Assembly: GCA_964509695.1 (NCBI GenBank)
Contig: CAZDXN010000002.1
Span: 1-64,000 of the forward strand
Source of the DNA: 2-01-FULL-50-23 sp964509695
Lineage (GTDB): Bacteria > Patescibacteriota > Microgenomatia > UBA1400 > MFAQ01
Direction: 5' to 3'
Length of the DNA stretch: 64,000 nt
Positions within the stretch are counted from its first letter, which is position 1. Each line of letters begins with the position of its first letter. Shown here piece after piece: positions 1 through 7,947 of the stretch. Below the pieces are notes generated by a model. The model saw nothing but the letters and a program-made list of their open reading frames with translations. It had not been told where the DNA came from and did no database searches. The translations under genes were made by a program, and so were the position numbers.

Positions 1-166
1 CTGCTTTGTGACTTTTGATCTTCTTGGTGAGGCCTTGGCCAACGTCCCAGTGGGGAATATAGTCTTCGAGAAAATGTGAAGCGATGATTAGGGGAATGGA
101 AAGGTAGGGATTGTGGATCTTGGTGGCGATGAAGGCACCAGTGGCGGCGTGGGCGATCGAGAGCAT
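1..166 (-). CDS. Conserved membrane protein, YdjM/DUF457-like (partial)
   Basis: Reading the complement from the ATG at 166 gives 55 codons that run off the left edge, so only the N-terminus is present. It has a hydrophobic segment, the pattern HAATGAFIA near the start and SHFLEDYIPHWD at about residues 34-45. His/Asp motifs spaced like this occur in the YdjM/DUF457 group of membrane-bound putative metal-dependent hydrolases; the match is from memory and the function is unproven. The gene is divergent from the Lgt-like gene, with 22 bp between the start codons. A TATACT hexamer ends 6 nt before its ATG, which suggests a leaderless transcript. Confidence 0.65.
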   Translation of the reverse strand, partial: MLSIAHAATGAFIATKIHNPYLSIPLIIASHFLEDYIPHWDVGQGLTKKIKSHKA

Positions 167-172
167 TAAGAT

Positions 173-182
173 AGTATATAGT
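173..182. promoter_or_regulatory. Overlapping divergent -10 elements
   Basis: The 22 bp between two divergent start codons contain TATAGT on the plus strand (177-182, 6 nt before the ATG at 189) and TATACT on the minus strand (178-173, 6 nt before the ATG at 166). The two hexamers overlap, so polymerase binding should be mutually exclusive. There is no room for a Shine-Dalgarno sequence on either side. No convincing -35 is visible. Confidence 0.5.
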
Positions 183-188
183 ATTTGT

Positions 189-926
189 ATGAGTGAAATA
201 TTAGTGAATATCGGGAGGTTTTCGGTGTACACGTTGTCACTTTCGGTGGTGTTGGCTTATTTTTGGTATAGTTTTGTCGTTTACAAAAAGGGATTGGAGT
301 TTCGCTACGCACCTGAGAGTTTGTTGGATCTTGCCATATTGACCGGTATTTTTTCTTGGGTGATGGCAAGGTTTTTGTTCGTGCTAACCCACCTATCAAC
401 CTTTCAGGCTAATTGGTTGCGGGTCTTCCTGTTTTCGGCGTATCCCGGCTATGACTATCTGGGTCTTTTGGTGGGGTTGGTGGTAGGCTTGGGCATTCTC
501 TCACGCAGGGGTGAAGTAAAGTTAAGTGACGGTTTGGATCTATCAGGATTAGGACTTTCCGGAGCGATTGCTTTTGAACGGCTGGGAAGGGTTTTTTCCG
601 GACAGGTGAGCTTGGTATTTGGGGTCCCGGGGGAGATTCTTCAGGCCTTTTTGTTTTTACTTATTTTTGTTTGGTTGTGGAAACTTGAGGGAGAGTATCG
701 GACTTTCGAATGGTATCGCTTTCGAAAGACACAGGCGAGAAGCGGTTTCATTTTTGGATCCTTTTTGTTTTTGTCCGGGATGGTGATCGCTTTTAGCGAT
801 TTTTTCCTAGGGATAGGCTCGATTTTGGTTGGCGTTGTGGTGGTTTACCACCAGTCTGGTAGGAGTTTAAACAATGATGTCAAGTTGCTTCCCTTTATCA
901 AACGATGGTACACTAAGTCGAAATGA
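189..926 (+). CDS. Prolipoprotein diacylglyceryl transferase-like membrane protein
   Basis: A 245-residue polytopic membrane protein with about seven hydrophobic segments. The N-terminal FSVYTLSLSVVLAYF segment and the ERLGRVFSG segment around residue 133 resemble the Lgt first helix and its G-R-x-G-N-F signature, although the signature is degenerate. Lgt transfers diacylglycerol to the lipobox cysteine of prelipoproteins in the inner membrane. The call is strengthened by an LspA-like gene two genes downstream, the enzyme acting next in that pathway. I start it at the ATG at 189, directly behind a -10 element, rather than at 111, which lies inside the divergent neighbour. The stop overlaps the next start (ATGA). 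Confidence 0.5.
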   Translation: MSEILVNIGRFSVYTLSLSVVLAYFWYSFVVYKKGLEFRYAPESLLDLAILTGIFSWVMARFLFVLTHLSTFQANWLRVFLFSAYPGYDYLGLLVGLVVGLGILSRRGEVKLSDGLDLSGLGLSGAIAFERLGRVFSGQVSLVFGVPGEILQAFLFLLIFVWLWKLEGEYRTFEWYRFRKTQARSGFIFGSFLFLSGMVIAFSDFFLGIGSILVGVVVVYHQSGRSLNNDVKLLPFIKRWYTKSK

Positions 927-1312
927 AACCGAAGATAAATGCCCCTGTTTTTCCGATGAACGTGTTGAGGCCTTTGATGGATTATCTTAAGGGTGAAGAA
1001 AGGAGGCTGGTCAAAGCCAAGAGCAGTTTGGTGAAGGAAGACCCTTTTAAGGGAAGGAAGCGCGAAGAAGATAATTCCATAGACGCAGATGTGGCAGAGC
1101 AGGTTGACCATGACCGAGTTTTTGCCAGTAGAAACGAATTGAGAAAATCTTTAATCAATATCAGGAAGACCCTGACCAGAATTAAGATCGGTCGTTACGG
1201 TATCTGCGAAAAGTGTGCCAAAATGATCGACACCGATCGACTAGCGGTCAAACCGACGGCGGAATATTGTTTCTCCTGCGAGAAGGAAGTTGAGGCAAAG
1301 AAAGTAAGGTGA
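923..1312 (+). CDS. DksA/TraR-family C4 zinc-finger protein
   Basis: A 129-residue protein with a helical, charged N-terminal part and a C-terminal C4 zinc finger: Cys95-x2-Cys98 in the segment YGICEKC and Cys116-x2-Cys119 in YCFSC. The finger pattern and its position match the DksA/TraR family, whose founding members bind the RNA polymerase secondary channel and modulate initiation. The acidic pair at the coiled-coil tip of true DksA cannot be assigned here, so the regulatory role is unproven. It sits in a tight operon, overlapping the gene before (ATGA) and the gene after (GTGA) by 4 nt. Confidence 0.8.
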   Translation: MKPKINAPVFPMNVLRPLMDYLKGEERRLVKAKSSLVKEDPFKGRKREEDNSIDADVAEQVDHDRVFASRNELRKSLINIRKTLTRIKIGRYGICEKCAKMIDTDRLAVKPTAEYCFSCEKEVEAKKVR

Positions 1313-1599
1313 AACCGGGGTGGGGGAGCACAAATTACGGTTTTAGTTTTGGACTGGGCGAGAACCTTATCCCTCCGGTTTTGTATTTGGCCCTGGCGAT
1401 TTGTTTTTTTATTTGGGTTGTATTACAAAAAAAAAGATATTTAGGCTGGTGGTTAATTGTTGCGGGGGGATTGGCAAACGGAGTATCTAGGGTGTTGTTT
1501 GGTTACGTTTGGGATTATTTCCGTTTGGGTTCGCTGTGGTTTAACTTGGCTGACGTTTCCATTACTCTGGGAGTAATCTTGGCCTTATGCTCAATTTGA
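1309..1599 (+). CDS. Short LspA-like lipoprotein signal peptidase
   Basis: A 96-residue membrane protein, much shorter than typical LspA (about 160). Several LspA signatures are in order: TNYGFSFGL (N9, matching the family's N-x-G-x-x-F-G motif), ANGVSR (N57, R61), YVWDYF (D69) and FNLAD (N79, D82). D69 and D82 correspond to the catalytic aspartate pair, so the active site may be intact, but the Asp usual in the N-x-x-D-R motif is Ser60. The first transmembrane helix and periplasmic loop are missing. It starts with GTG inside the end of the zinc-finger gene and overlaps the next gene by 13 nt. Together with the Lgt-like gene it makes a lipoprotein-processing pair. Confidence 0.6.
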   Translation: MKPGWGSTNYGFSFGLGENLIPPVLYLALAICFFIWVVLQKKRYLGWWLIVAGGLANGVSRVLFGYVWDYFRLGSLWFNLADVSITLGVILALCSI

Positions 1600-2309
1600 C
1601 AATCCTTTGGGAAGATAGCGATATGATGGTAATTAACAAACCTCCTTTCGTGGTGGTGAATCGGGCGGAGTCAATAAGAGGGGAGACGGTGCAGGACTGG
1701 GTGGATCGAGAATCTACGAATCTAAGAATCCACGAATTTAAGAATTTAGAAAAGGATGAAGAAATTTTCATAAAGAGGAGTGGGGTGGCGCATCGGCTGG
1801 ACAAGGAGACGAGCGGCTGTCTTTTGATTGCGAAAAGCCCAGCGGCTCTCAAATCATTATTGCGGCAGTTTCATGATCGGCTCACCAAGAAAGAATACTT
1901 GGCTCTGGTTCATGGACACTTGACGCCTGAATCGGGGACGATCCGTCTACCACTGGCTCGGAGCCGTTTCGATCGGGAGAAGTGGGAGATTAGGTACAGT
2001 GGCAAGCTGGCGGAGACTGCTTGGAAAGTAGAGAAATATTTCGAAGAGACAACGCTAGTCAGGCTGTTTCCCAAGACGGGGAGAACCCATCAGATTCGGG
2101 TACACCTGGCCCACCTCGGGTTTCCAATATTTTCTGATGAAAAATATCTGACTAAAAGTAAGATTGCGGCCGATCGGGAGAAGCTACCATTTCATTTCCT
2201 GCACGCCCAAAAGATTGGTTTTCGCAATATGTCAGGAGAGTGGCGGTCGATTGAAGCCCCACTTCCTGAAGACGCCGCCAAACTGTTATTATTGATGGAG
2301 AGTGAGTAA
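1587..2309 (+). CDS. RluA-family pseudouridine synthase
   Basis: A 240-residue enzyme that would isomerise uridine to pseudouridine in rRNA or tRNA. The catalytic motif HRLDKETSG is present with nucleophile Asp72, and the downstream GRTHQIRVHLAHLG block is typical of RluA/RluD. No N-terminal S4 domain is seen. Residues 42-62 (about 1710-1772) are a low-complexity charged insert encoded by a simple repeat that recurs elsewhere in the window. The target position cannot be predicted. It overlaps its neighbours on both sides, consistent with one operon from 189 to 4858. Confidence 0.88.
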   Translation: MLNLTILWEDSDMMVINKPPFVVVNRAESIRGETVQDWVDRESTNLRIHEFKNLEKDEEIFIKRSGVAHRLDKETSGCLLIAKSPAALKSLLRQFHDRLTKKEYLALVHGHLTPESGTIRLPLARSRFDREKWEIRYSGKLAETAWKVEKYFEETTLVRLFPKTGRTHQIRVHLAHLGFPIFSDEKYLTKSKIAADREKLPFHFLHAQKIGFRNMSGEWRSIEAPLPEDAAKLLLLMESE

Positions 2310-3966
2310 TCCTTTTTTTGTCTTTAGTCTTGTTTTTGGGTCGGCAGTTTGTGCGGGTTTGGTGGCGAGGGCGGTGCGCCAACCTGCCTTTTTGGGCCAC
2401 GTCTTGGTTGGATTGGCCGCCGGCTATTGGGGCCTGATGCGGGGAGATGAAGTGAATCGACTCTTGGAAGTCTTGTCAAGTGCCGGAGTAATGCTTTTGT
2501 TGTTTTTGGTAGGTCTGGAGATGAATGTCGGAGAGGTAAAAAAAATGGGGGGGAGGGCGGTCATGACTGGTTTGGGGCAAATTGTAATTACGACAATTAT
2601 ATTTGCCGTATTCTTAATTAACTTCGGATTAGGTTTGAGCCAGAGCCTTTTCTTGGGCGCGTCGTTGGCTTTTTCCAGTACGATCATCGTGGTGAAGCTG
2701 CTGTCTGAGAAACATGATTTAATGAGTCTGTCGGGGAAAATGGCGGTGGCCTTGTTGTTGATACAAGATCTGGCGGCAATCGTGTTGTTGATTGTCTTTG
2801 GCGGAAGATTAAGCGAAGGACTGTTTTTACTATTTATAAAAATTCTATTGTTGGTTGGTTTGACCGGCCTTATGTCCCGGAAAGTAATGCCCAGAATATT
2901 GCACCGCTTGGCTCGGTCGATGGACGAGTTGATCCTTTTTAGTCTGGCTTGGTGTTTCGTATTGGCGGCGATAATAGCCTCACCACTTTTGGGATTGTCA
3001 TTGGAAATAGGAGGGTTTTTGGCGGGGTTGGCGTTGTCGGGCAGTTTTGAACACGTTCAGATCGCAACCAAAATCAAACCAATTCGGGATTTCTTCTTGA
3101 CTATTTTTTTTGTGGGATTGGGGCTGAATATCAAATTGGACGGATCAGTGGTTCCGTTTGCGATTTTTCTGTCTATGGTGGTGGTTTTGATTAAACCGAT
3201 AATTGTTTGGTTGTTGATGCGTTTGTTTGGTTTCAAGCAGAGGGTGGCTTTCGGGACGGGGTTGATGATGGGACAGATTTCAGAATTTTCTTTTATCATG
3301 GTGGGGATTGGAGCCAGGATGGGTTTTCTTTCGAGCAGCAACGTTTCCTTGGTGTCTTTGGTTGGTTTGATCACGATGGTTGTTTCTGGTTATTTAATTA
3401 TTGACAAAGAAGGTGTTTTTCGTGTTCTAAGGCCCGTACTTGGTTTTATCTGGAAGGATACCTCTAAATCCGATCCACTTCCCGCCGAACTGTCAGATCA
3501 CATTATTCTTTTTGGTTGCCACAGAATGGGAAGGAGTGTCATGGTGCATTTACTCAAAAGCCGTGAGAAAATATTGATTGTCGATTTTGATCCGGAAGTT
3601 GTGGAGAGGTTAAAAAATGAGGGGGCTAAGGTGATTTATGCTGACGCATCGGATACTGATGTCTATGATCAGTTGAACTTGTCGAGGGCAAAAATGGTGA
3701 TATCGACGCTTAAGGATATCAAAGACAACCTGGTGATGCTGTCTGAAATAAATAAAAGAAAATCAAAGGTAAGTGTCGTGGTCGATGCAGAGTCGGTCGA
3801 GGACGCGGTTGATTTGTACAAGGCGGGGGCAACCTACGTAATTTTTCCTCACTTCGTTGGCGGGTTGCATTTGGGAGATTTGGTCAGAAAAGGGGTTCGG
3901 GAGAAGGAAGATTTTGAGAGTTATCGTAAATATCAACAGGAGGTTATGGCCGGGGCGTATGCGTAA
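2302..3966 (+). CDS. Kef-type cation/proton antiporter with TrkA-N domain
   Basis: A 554-residue CPA2-family transporter. Residues 1-380 contain about twelve transmembrane segments of the Na+/H+ exchanger fold. From about residue 397 follows a cytosolic Rossmann TrkA-N (RCK) domain with GCHRMGRS at 405-412 in place of the usual GxGxxG, followed by a beta strand ending in VDFD that should bind the nucleotide ribose. The family exports K+ or Na+ in exchange for protons, gated by the nucleotide-binding domain. The ion is not predictable. The start is GTG at 2302, overlapping the previous gene by 8 nt. Confidence 0.87.
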   Translation: MSNPFFVFSLVFGSAVCAGLVARAVRQPAFLGHVLVGLAAGYWGLMRGDEVNRLLEVLSSAGVMLLLFLVGLEMNVGEVKKMGGRAVMTGLGQIVITTIIFAVFLINFGLGLSQSLFLGASLAFSSTIIVVKLLSEKHDLMSLSGKMAVALLLIQDLAAIVLLIVFGGRLSEGLFLLFIKILLLVGLTGLMSRKVMPRILHRLARSMDELILFSLAWCFVLAAIIASPLLGLSLEIGGFLAGLALSGSFEHVQIATKIKPIRDFFLTIFFVGLGLNIKLDGSVVPFAIFLSMVVVLIKPIIVWLLMRLFGFKQRVAFGTGLMMGQISEFSFIMVGIGARMGFLSSSNVSLVSLVGLITMVVSGYLIIDKEGVFRVLRPVLGFIWKDTSKSDPLPAELSDHIILFGCHRMGRSVMVHLLKSREKILIVDFDPEVVERLKNEGAKVIYADASDTDVYDQLNLSRAKMVISTLKDIKDNLVMLSEINKRKSKVSVVVDAESVEDAVDLYKAGATYVIFPHFVGGLHLGDLVRKGVREKEDFESYRKYQQEVMAGAYA

Positions 3967-4858
3967 ATTTCAGCTCATTTTTTATATTGCTGGATTTGTT
4001 TTTTTGGGAATATTGTCATTGATGTTGTTGATTAACCTACTAAAAAGGAACGTTTATGATCCGAAGTTGGGCATTAACGTGCTTTTGATCGGTCGTGATG
4101 GTATGGGAGTAGTTTCTATTAGAGCCGAATCCGGAGTGACCGGACAGATGAGGTTACCGGACAACCTTTCTATTTCGATTGAGTCCAATGGAGCCGACTA
4201 CCTAGTAGAGGCGATTTATAAAATTGGTCTGCCGGTGAGTGACCCCTTAAATTCCGCCAGAGATAGCGTTGGTCAAGCTTTGGGAATTGTAATTTCAGGT
4301 GTAATGAAGGCGCCGATCGAATTTGGAGTTGATGGTTTTCGCCGTAGCCTCGTTAGCGTTTCGACGAAGACCAATCTGAGCCTGATCGATCGCTACTTTT
4401 TGTTTAAGGATATTAATGAGAAATTGAGGAATAAAGCCTCTCTGTCCTTTTCATTACCGAAAAATGTGATTGATTTTTCCGATGAGCCTGATGGAAAGAA
4501 AATAGGCAAGTTAAACTCTGCTGTTTTCGTTTGGAGTAAGAATCAGTGGGTGGTCGATGAGGTTCTTTCTGAGACGGCTGAGGTAACGGTGGTGAACGCT
4601 TCCGGGAAGGATGGCAAGGCCAGACAGGTAGCTCGTCAGATCGAATCAGCTGGCGTTAGGGTGATAGATATATTGGTGGCGAAGAAGGGAAGCGACAACA
4701 CTTGTTTTCTTTTGGGAAATACAAAGGCGCATCCGTTAACGACAAAATTTCTGATTAATTCTTTTTTGTGCGAACCTAGTGAGAGATTGGATTTGAATGA
4801 CTTTATTGATCACGATGTTAAGTCTGATATTGTCGTAATCTTGGGGAAGCAAAGTTAA
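3959..4858 (+). CDS. Membrane-anchored LytR_C-domain protein
   Basis: A 299-residue protein with one N-terminal transmembrane helix (about residues 5-27), an extracytoplasmic middle region with no recognised fold, and a C-terminal LytR_C domain (about 205-297) recognised by AEVTVVNASG, the spacing to a VRVIDI strand and the ending DIVVILG. LytR_C occurs at the C-terminus of LytR-CpsA-Psr cell-wall ligases, but the catalytic LCP domain is absent, so a cell-envelope role is inferred only. I chose the ATG at 3959 over the upstream 3857 because it overlaps the antiporter stop by 8 nt like the other gene joints and begins just before the membrane helix. Confidence 0.7.
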   Translation: MRKFQLIFYIAGFVFLGILSLMLLINLLKRNVYDPKLGINVLLIGRDGMGVVSIRAESGVTGQMRLPDNLSISIESNGADYLVEAIYKIGLPVSDPLNSARDSVGQALGIVISGVMKAPIEFGVDGFRRSLVSVSTKTNLSLIDRYFLFKDINEKLRNKASLSFSLPKNVIDFSDEPDGKKIGKLNSAVFVWSKNQWVVDEVLSETAEVTVVNASGKDGKARQVARQIESAGVRVIDILVAKKGSDNTCFLLGNTKAHPLTTKFLINSFLCEPSERLDLNDFIDHDVKSDIVVILGKQS

Positions 4859-5568
4859 TTTTCTGGTTCGATAACTGGATCGTAGATCTCAAGAGGAGGC
4901 TGGGTCGGTCCATTTCCAGAGCTAATGTCGAGGTCGTCCAAATTTTGAGTGAAGGTGAAAGAGGGGATTCCCTTGAGTTTTTTGCTGTTTTTAATTTCTT
5001 TGATATAGACCTGAACACTGTCGGTGTCGGCCGATTTTATAAGGGTTTGGTATTTATATCCCGCTTTGATGAGACGGATTAGATGAATTGAAATATCATC
5101 GGGAAGGGAACCAATATATTTATCTTTCGTGGTGACTTTGACTTTTCTGGCAGCAATTTTTAGCTCTACTTCGAGGCCGGTAAAAAGAGTGGCGATAATG
5201 TTCGGTTCGCCAAGGTTAGCCAAGGGGATGACCTTTGACTTCCCTGGTTCTTCAATAAAACTAAAAGTGTGGTTTGACAGAAGTGAAGTGTTGTCATAGT
5301 CGTTACTGAATTTGGGGGAAAGTTTTTTTAGATTTGTTTTGGCGATTGAATTAAAAGAATCGAGGGAGAGGACCTTTTGAAATGCCTTTTTGGCGTTTAC
5401 CGTCTGTTTTGTTTTTAGATAAGCGATCCCAAGACGGTTCAGAGCGGCGGCGTCATGAGGAGAACTTACCAGAATTTCAAGGTTGGCGCCGATGGCGTCT
5501 TCCCATCTCCCCTGGAGAGTGGCGATAATGGCGAGTCGTTCGGGTGTTTGGTTGGTTCGATCAGCCAT
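4855..5568 (-). CDS. TPR-repeat protein of unknown function
   Basis: A 237-residue soluble protein. Residues 8-85 form tetratricopeptide-like helices (WEDAIGANLEIL, AALNRLGIAYL, AKKAFQKVLSLD). The C-terminal two thirds is a mixed region ending in an acidic, proline-rich tail; I do not recognise a domain there. It converges on the LytR_C gene with stop codons overlapping by 4 nt and lies 68 bp from yebC, which is transcribed the other way. TPR arrays usually mediate protein contacts; the partner is unknown. Confidence 0.65.
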   Translation of the reverse strand: MADRTNQTPERLAIIATLQGRWEDAIGANLEILVSSPHDAAALNRLGIAYLKTKQTVNAKKAFQKVLSLDSFNSIAKTNLKKLSPKFSNDYDNTSLLSNHTFSFIEEPGKSKVIPLANLGEPNIIATLFTGLEVELKIAARKVKVTTKDKYIGSLPDDISIHLIRLIKAGYKYQTLIKSADTDSVQVYIKEIKNSKKLKGIPSFTFTQNLDDLDISSGNGPTQPPLEIYDPVIEPEN

Positions 5569-5620
5569 TGATTGTAAATGATAGAAATATATCTGACCTA
5601 AGTCAAGCCCCAGTGGGTGG

Positions 5621-5629
5621 TGATAGAAT
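5621..5629 (+). promoter_or_regulatory. Extended -10 promoter of the yebC-like gene
   Basis: The sequence TGATAGAAT is an extended -10 (TG-n-TAGAAT). It ends 7 nt before the ATG at 5637, so transcription would begin at or next to the start codon and the mRNA would be leaderless. No -35 is convincing, which fits an extended -10 promoter. Confidence 0.5.
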
Positions 5630-5636
5630 AGAAAGC

Positions 5637-6170
5637 ATGTCAGGACACTCGAAGTGGTCGACTATCAAGCACAAAAAGGCGATCGAGGATGGAAAGAAGG
5701 GGGCGGCTTTTACCAAGATCGCCAAGAAAATTCAGATCGCGGCTCAAAAGGGTAAGTCGGCCGATCCAGAAATGAATCCGTTTTTGCGGACAGCCTTGGA
5801 AGAGGCGCGATCGGTGAACATGCCTTCTGATAATGTGCGAAGAGCAATAGATAAAGCCATTGGTGGAGGCGTGGGTGTTCAGATGGAAGAAATTATCTAT
5901 GAGGCTTATGGCCCGGGCGGGGTTGGATTTTTGATTACTGCGGCAACCGATAATCGGAATCGAACTGGGGGTGAGATCAAATCAATTGTGGATAAGGCGG
6001 GGGGGAGTCTGGGGTCTCCAGGATCGGTGTCGTATCTGAAGAGTATTTCTCCGGTTCCCTTGATCCATTTGGAGGGAGGAGAATATTTGAGTTGCACTTC
6101 TCTAATCGAAACCTTGGAAAATGAGGATGACGTGATAGAAGTTTGGACAAATTTAGAACCCAATGAGTAA
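5637..6170 (+). CDS. Short YebC/PmpR-family protein
   Basis: A 178-residue protein with the diagnostic YebC N-terminus (MSGHSKWSTIKHKK) and the block EAYGPGGVG that leads into domain II. YebC proteins were long annotated as transcriptional regulators; members of the family are now also linked to relief of ribosome stalling. The family norm is about 240-250 residues. Here the N-terminal part and the extreme C-terminal LENEDDVIEVWTN block are kept, but roughly 60 residues between them are missing without a frameshift. I start at 5637 because that methionine begins the conserved N-terminus and lies just behind a -10 element. Confidence 0.85.
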   Translation: MSGHSKWSTIKHKKAIEDGKKGAAFTKIAKKIQIAAQKGKSADPEMNPFLRTALEEARSVNMPSDNVRRAIDKAIGGGVGVQMEEIIYEAYGPGGVGFLITAATDNRNRTGGEIKSIVDKAGGSLGSPGSVSYLKSISPVPLIHLEGGEYLSCTSLIETLENEDDVIEVWTNLEPNE

Positions 6171-6987
6171 GCGAGCACGTTTTTTCGCAATATCGTTTTT
6201 ATTGGGCTTTTTGTTGTGGTGTACGGGGTTGTTTGGTGTTGAAAAGAGGTTGGCCATGGTTTTTTCTATTTCAGGGATGGCGTATGTGTTGTCAGCTTGG
6301 GTTCTTTTTGAAGATCTTAAGGGATGGGAGTGGATCACGCTCCTGATATTGCCAGTTCTTTTTACTTTTGGGTCGGGGTTATTTGAAAATTTGCTTCCGA
6401 ATGCTGTCCCATCGATGTTTGGTCTGAATTTTCAGATAGAGACATCGCTTTTCTTAGGAGGAGTGGTCCGCATTGTTTTTACGATGTTGTATGTTTTAGG
6501 TATGTATGCAGTGCTTTTGACGGAGAATATTTTTTCGGTAGCTTCCATTAGAACAATTCAGTTGTTCAGGGCAGCAAGGTCGGTTTCGTTTATTTTGGCC
6601 CTGGTTGTGTCTCTATTCTTTTACGCTGTTGCACTTAGTTTGAAGTTACCGTTCTATGCTGTTGGGGTGGTAGTGGGCTTAGTAAGTCTTCTCTTGTCAT
6701 TTGAGAGCCTTTGGAGTGTCGATCTAAAGACAGAACATTTGGATGACGTCTATTTGTTGTCGATCGTGATTGGTTGGATGATGACTTTGTTTGGCTTCGT
6801 GGTCTCTTTTTGGCCGGTAGCCCCTTTTATGGGGGGACTCTTGTTAACGGCTTGTTTTTACTCATTGCTTGGAATATTGGAGCAAAGATTGGTAAACAAG
6901 ATGGGGGCAGCGAATTATTTGGAATTTTTAATTTTTAATTTGATTATTGTCCTGATTGCTTTTTTTACAGCGTCCTGGAGGGGATGA
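6163..6987 (+). CDS. Polytopic membrane protein of unknown function
   Basis: A 274-residue protein with about eight hydrophobic segments separated by short charged loops (for example FEDLKGWEW and VDLKTEHLDD). It overlaps the yebC-like gene by 8 nt and is probably co-transcribed. It resembles conserved Patescibacteria membrane proteins of the DUF5656 type in length and layout, but I cannot confirm the family by eye. No catalytic motif is visible. Confidence 0.55.
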   Translation: MSKRARFFAISFLLGFLLWCTGLFGVEKRLAMVFSISGMAYVLSAWVLFEDLKGWEWITLLILPVLFTFGSGLFENLLPNAVPSMFGLNFQIETSLFLGGVVRIVFTMLYVLGMYAVLLTENIFSVASIRTIQLFRAARSVSFILALVVSLFFYAVALSLKLPFYAVGVVVGLVSLLLSFESLWSVDLKTEHLDDVYLLSIVIGWMMTLFGFVVSFWPVAPFMGGLLLTACFYSLLGILEQRLVNKMGAANYLEFLIFNLIIVLIAFFTASWRG

Positions 6988-7947
6988 TTAATTTTCAATT
7001 TTCAATTTTCAGATTTAGAGTGACGAAGTGGGGTAGTGGCCTATAATGGTTTAAGGCCTATAATTAACGGTGTTTTCACGAATTCCTATAGTTTTCACGC
7101 CCACCAGCTGGCGAGTTGGCGTCTGTTGTGGATAACTGCTAATCCGCCAGCTGGCGGAGGCACGAATAGGTTTAATTGATGCAGAATGATATGGTCGGGA
7201 AGGTAGGAGCCCCGACTCTCAATTTATTTGAATTTTGCCTTGTATTCTGTTCTCTTCTCGGGAACTGACGCTGCTATTATTCAGAATTAATTTCTGGTGA
7301 TTAATTAAATGACCCCGTTAACACTCCTCTACCATTGGGGAGTTATCCCTTATCTGTTGTTTGTAGGTATAGACGCTATGTCGTGGAATGTAGGATTCAC
7401 GACGTAATGAAGATTGATGGTGTTGGGAGAAGTGGTCTTTATATCTTTGTTAATAGCGGATAAAATCCCGAAACCTTTCGTTCATTAATCATTCTGTGAC
7501 CATAAGCCCCGGATTCTTTTTGCTACTCCGATGGTATCCGCTCTAATAATTGTATTTGTAGATAAACCCGAATCTTTTGCGCTTTAATCAATTGAAGTAT
7601 TTGATTTGTATGATTAACTAGTCACGGAATATTGTTGAAGCCTTTTTAGAGCCATTGTACGGGCTTGGAGCCGTGATTTAGCCTCAAAAATCCCGTCGTC
7701 CCACAACATTGGCCGAAGGTTTTGAATGTCTCGACGGGACGTTGACAATTGTCTTGTCGTTCCCGCGGAAGCGGGAATCTATACAAATAGATTCCGGGTC
7801 AAGCCCGGAATGACAGATTAATATTCTTTAACTTACGATTACTTGGAAATAATTATTGTTGTAATATTATGGGCTTGGTACCTTTTGTTTGTGTTTTGAT
7901 GTCGTACATTCTATGATGGAGCTGGTGAGGTTTTACTCCCCTACTAA
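6988..7947. other. 960-bp gene-free region rich in inverted repeats
   Basis: No open frame of 60 codons exists here on either strand. It holds two direct copies of GGCCTATAAT (7038 and 7055), each with a perfect -10 hexamer; two copies of GTTTTCACG (7072, 7091); a perfect 16-bp palindrome (7143-7158); one DnaA-box-like 9-mer (7127-7135); and stems such as GTCGGG/CCCGAC (about 7195-7215), GTCGTG/CACGAC (7379-7403), AGCGGATA/TATCCGCT (about 7455-7542) and TCCCGTCG/CGACGGGA (about 7690-7739). A structured RNA or a Xer-related recombination region are both possible. I found no tmRNA, RNase P or SRP RNA signatures. Confidence 0.5.
7760..7815. repeat. Double-hairpin palindromic repeat
   Basis: Two hairpins are joined by an AT-rich linker: TTCCCGC/GCGGGAA (7760-7777, loop GGAA) and ATTCCGGG/CCCGGAAT (7791-7811, loop TCAAG), ending in TGACA. 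The same layout with variable stem sequence is seen at 27767, 28510 and 28858, so this is a dispersed REP/BIME-like family in this genome. Confidence 0.7.

Noticed and set aside
7127..7135. DnaA box as evidence for a replication origin in the gene-free region
   Set aside because: Only one perfect 9-mer is present, there is no dnaA or dnaN nearby, and no AT-rich unwinding element with clustered boxes.
6988..7947. tmRNA, RNase P RNA or SRP RNA in the gene-free region
   Set aside because: I looked for the tRNA-like ends and T-loop of tmRNA, the conserved P4 strands of RNase P and the SRP tetraloop region on both strands and found none.
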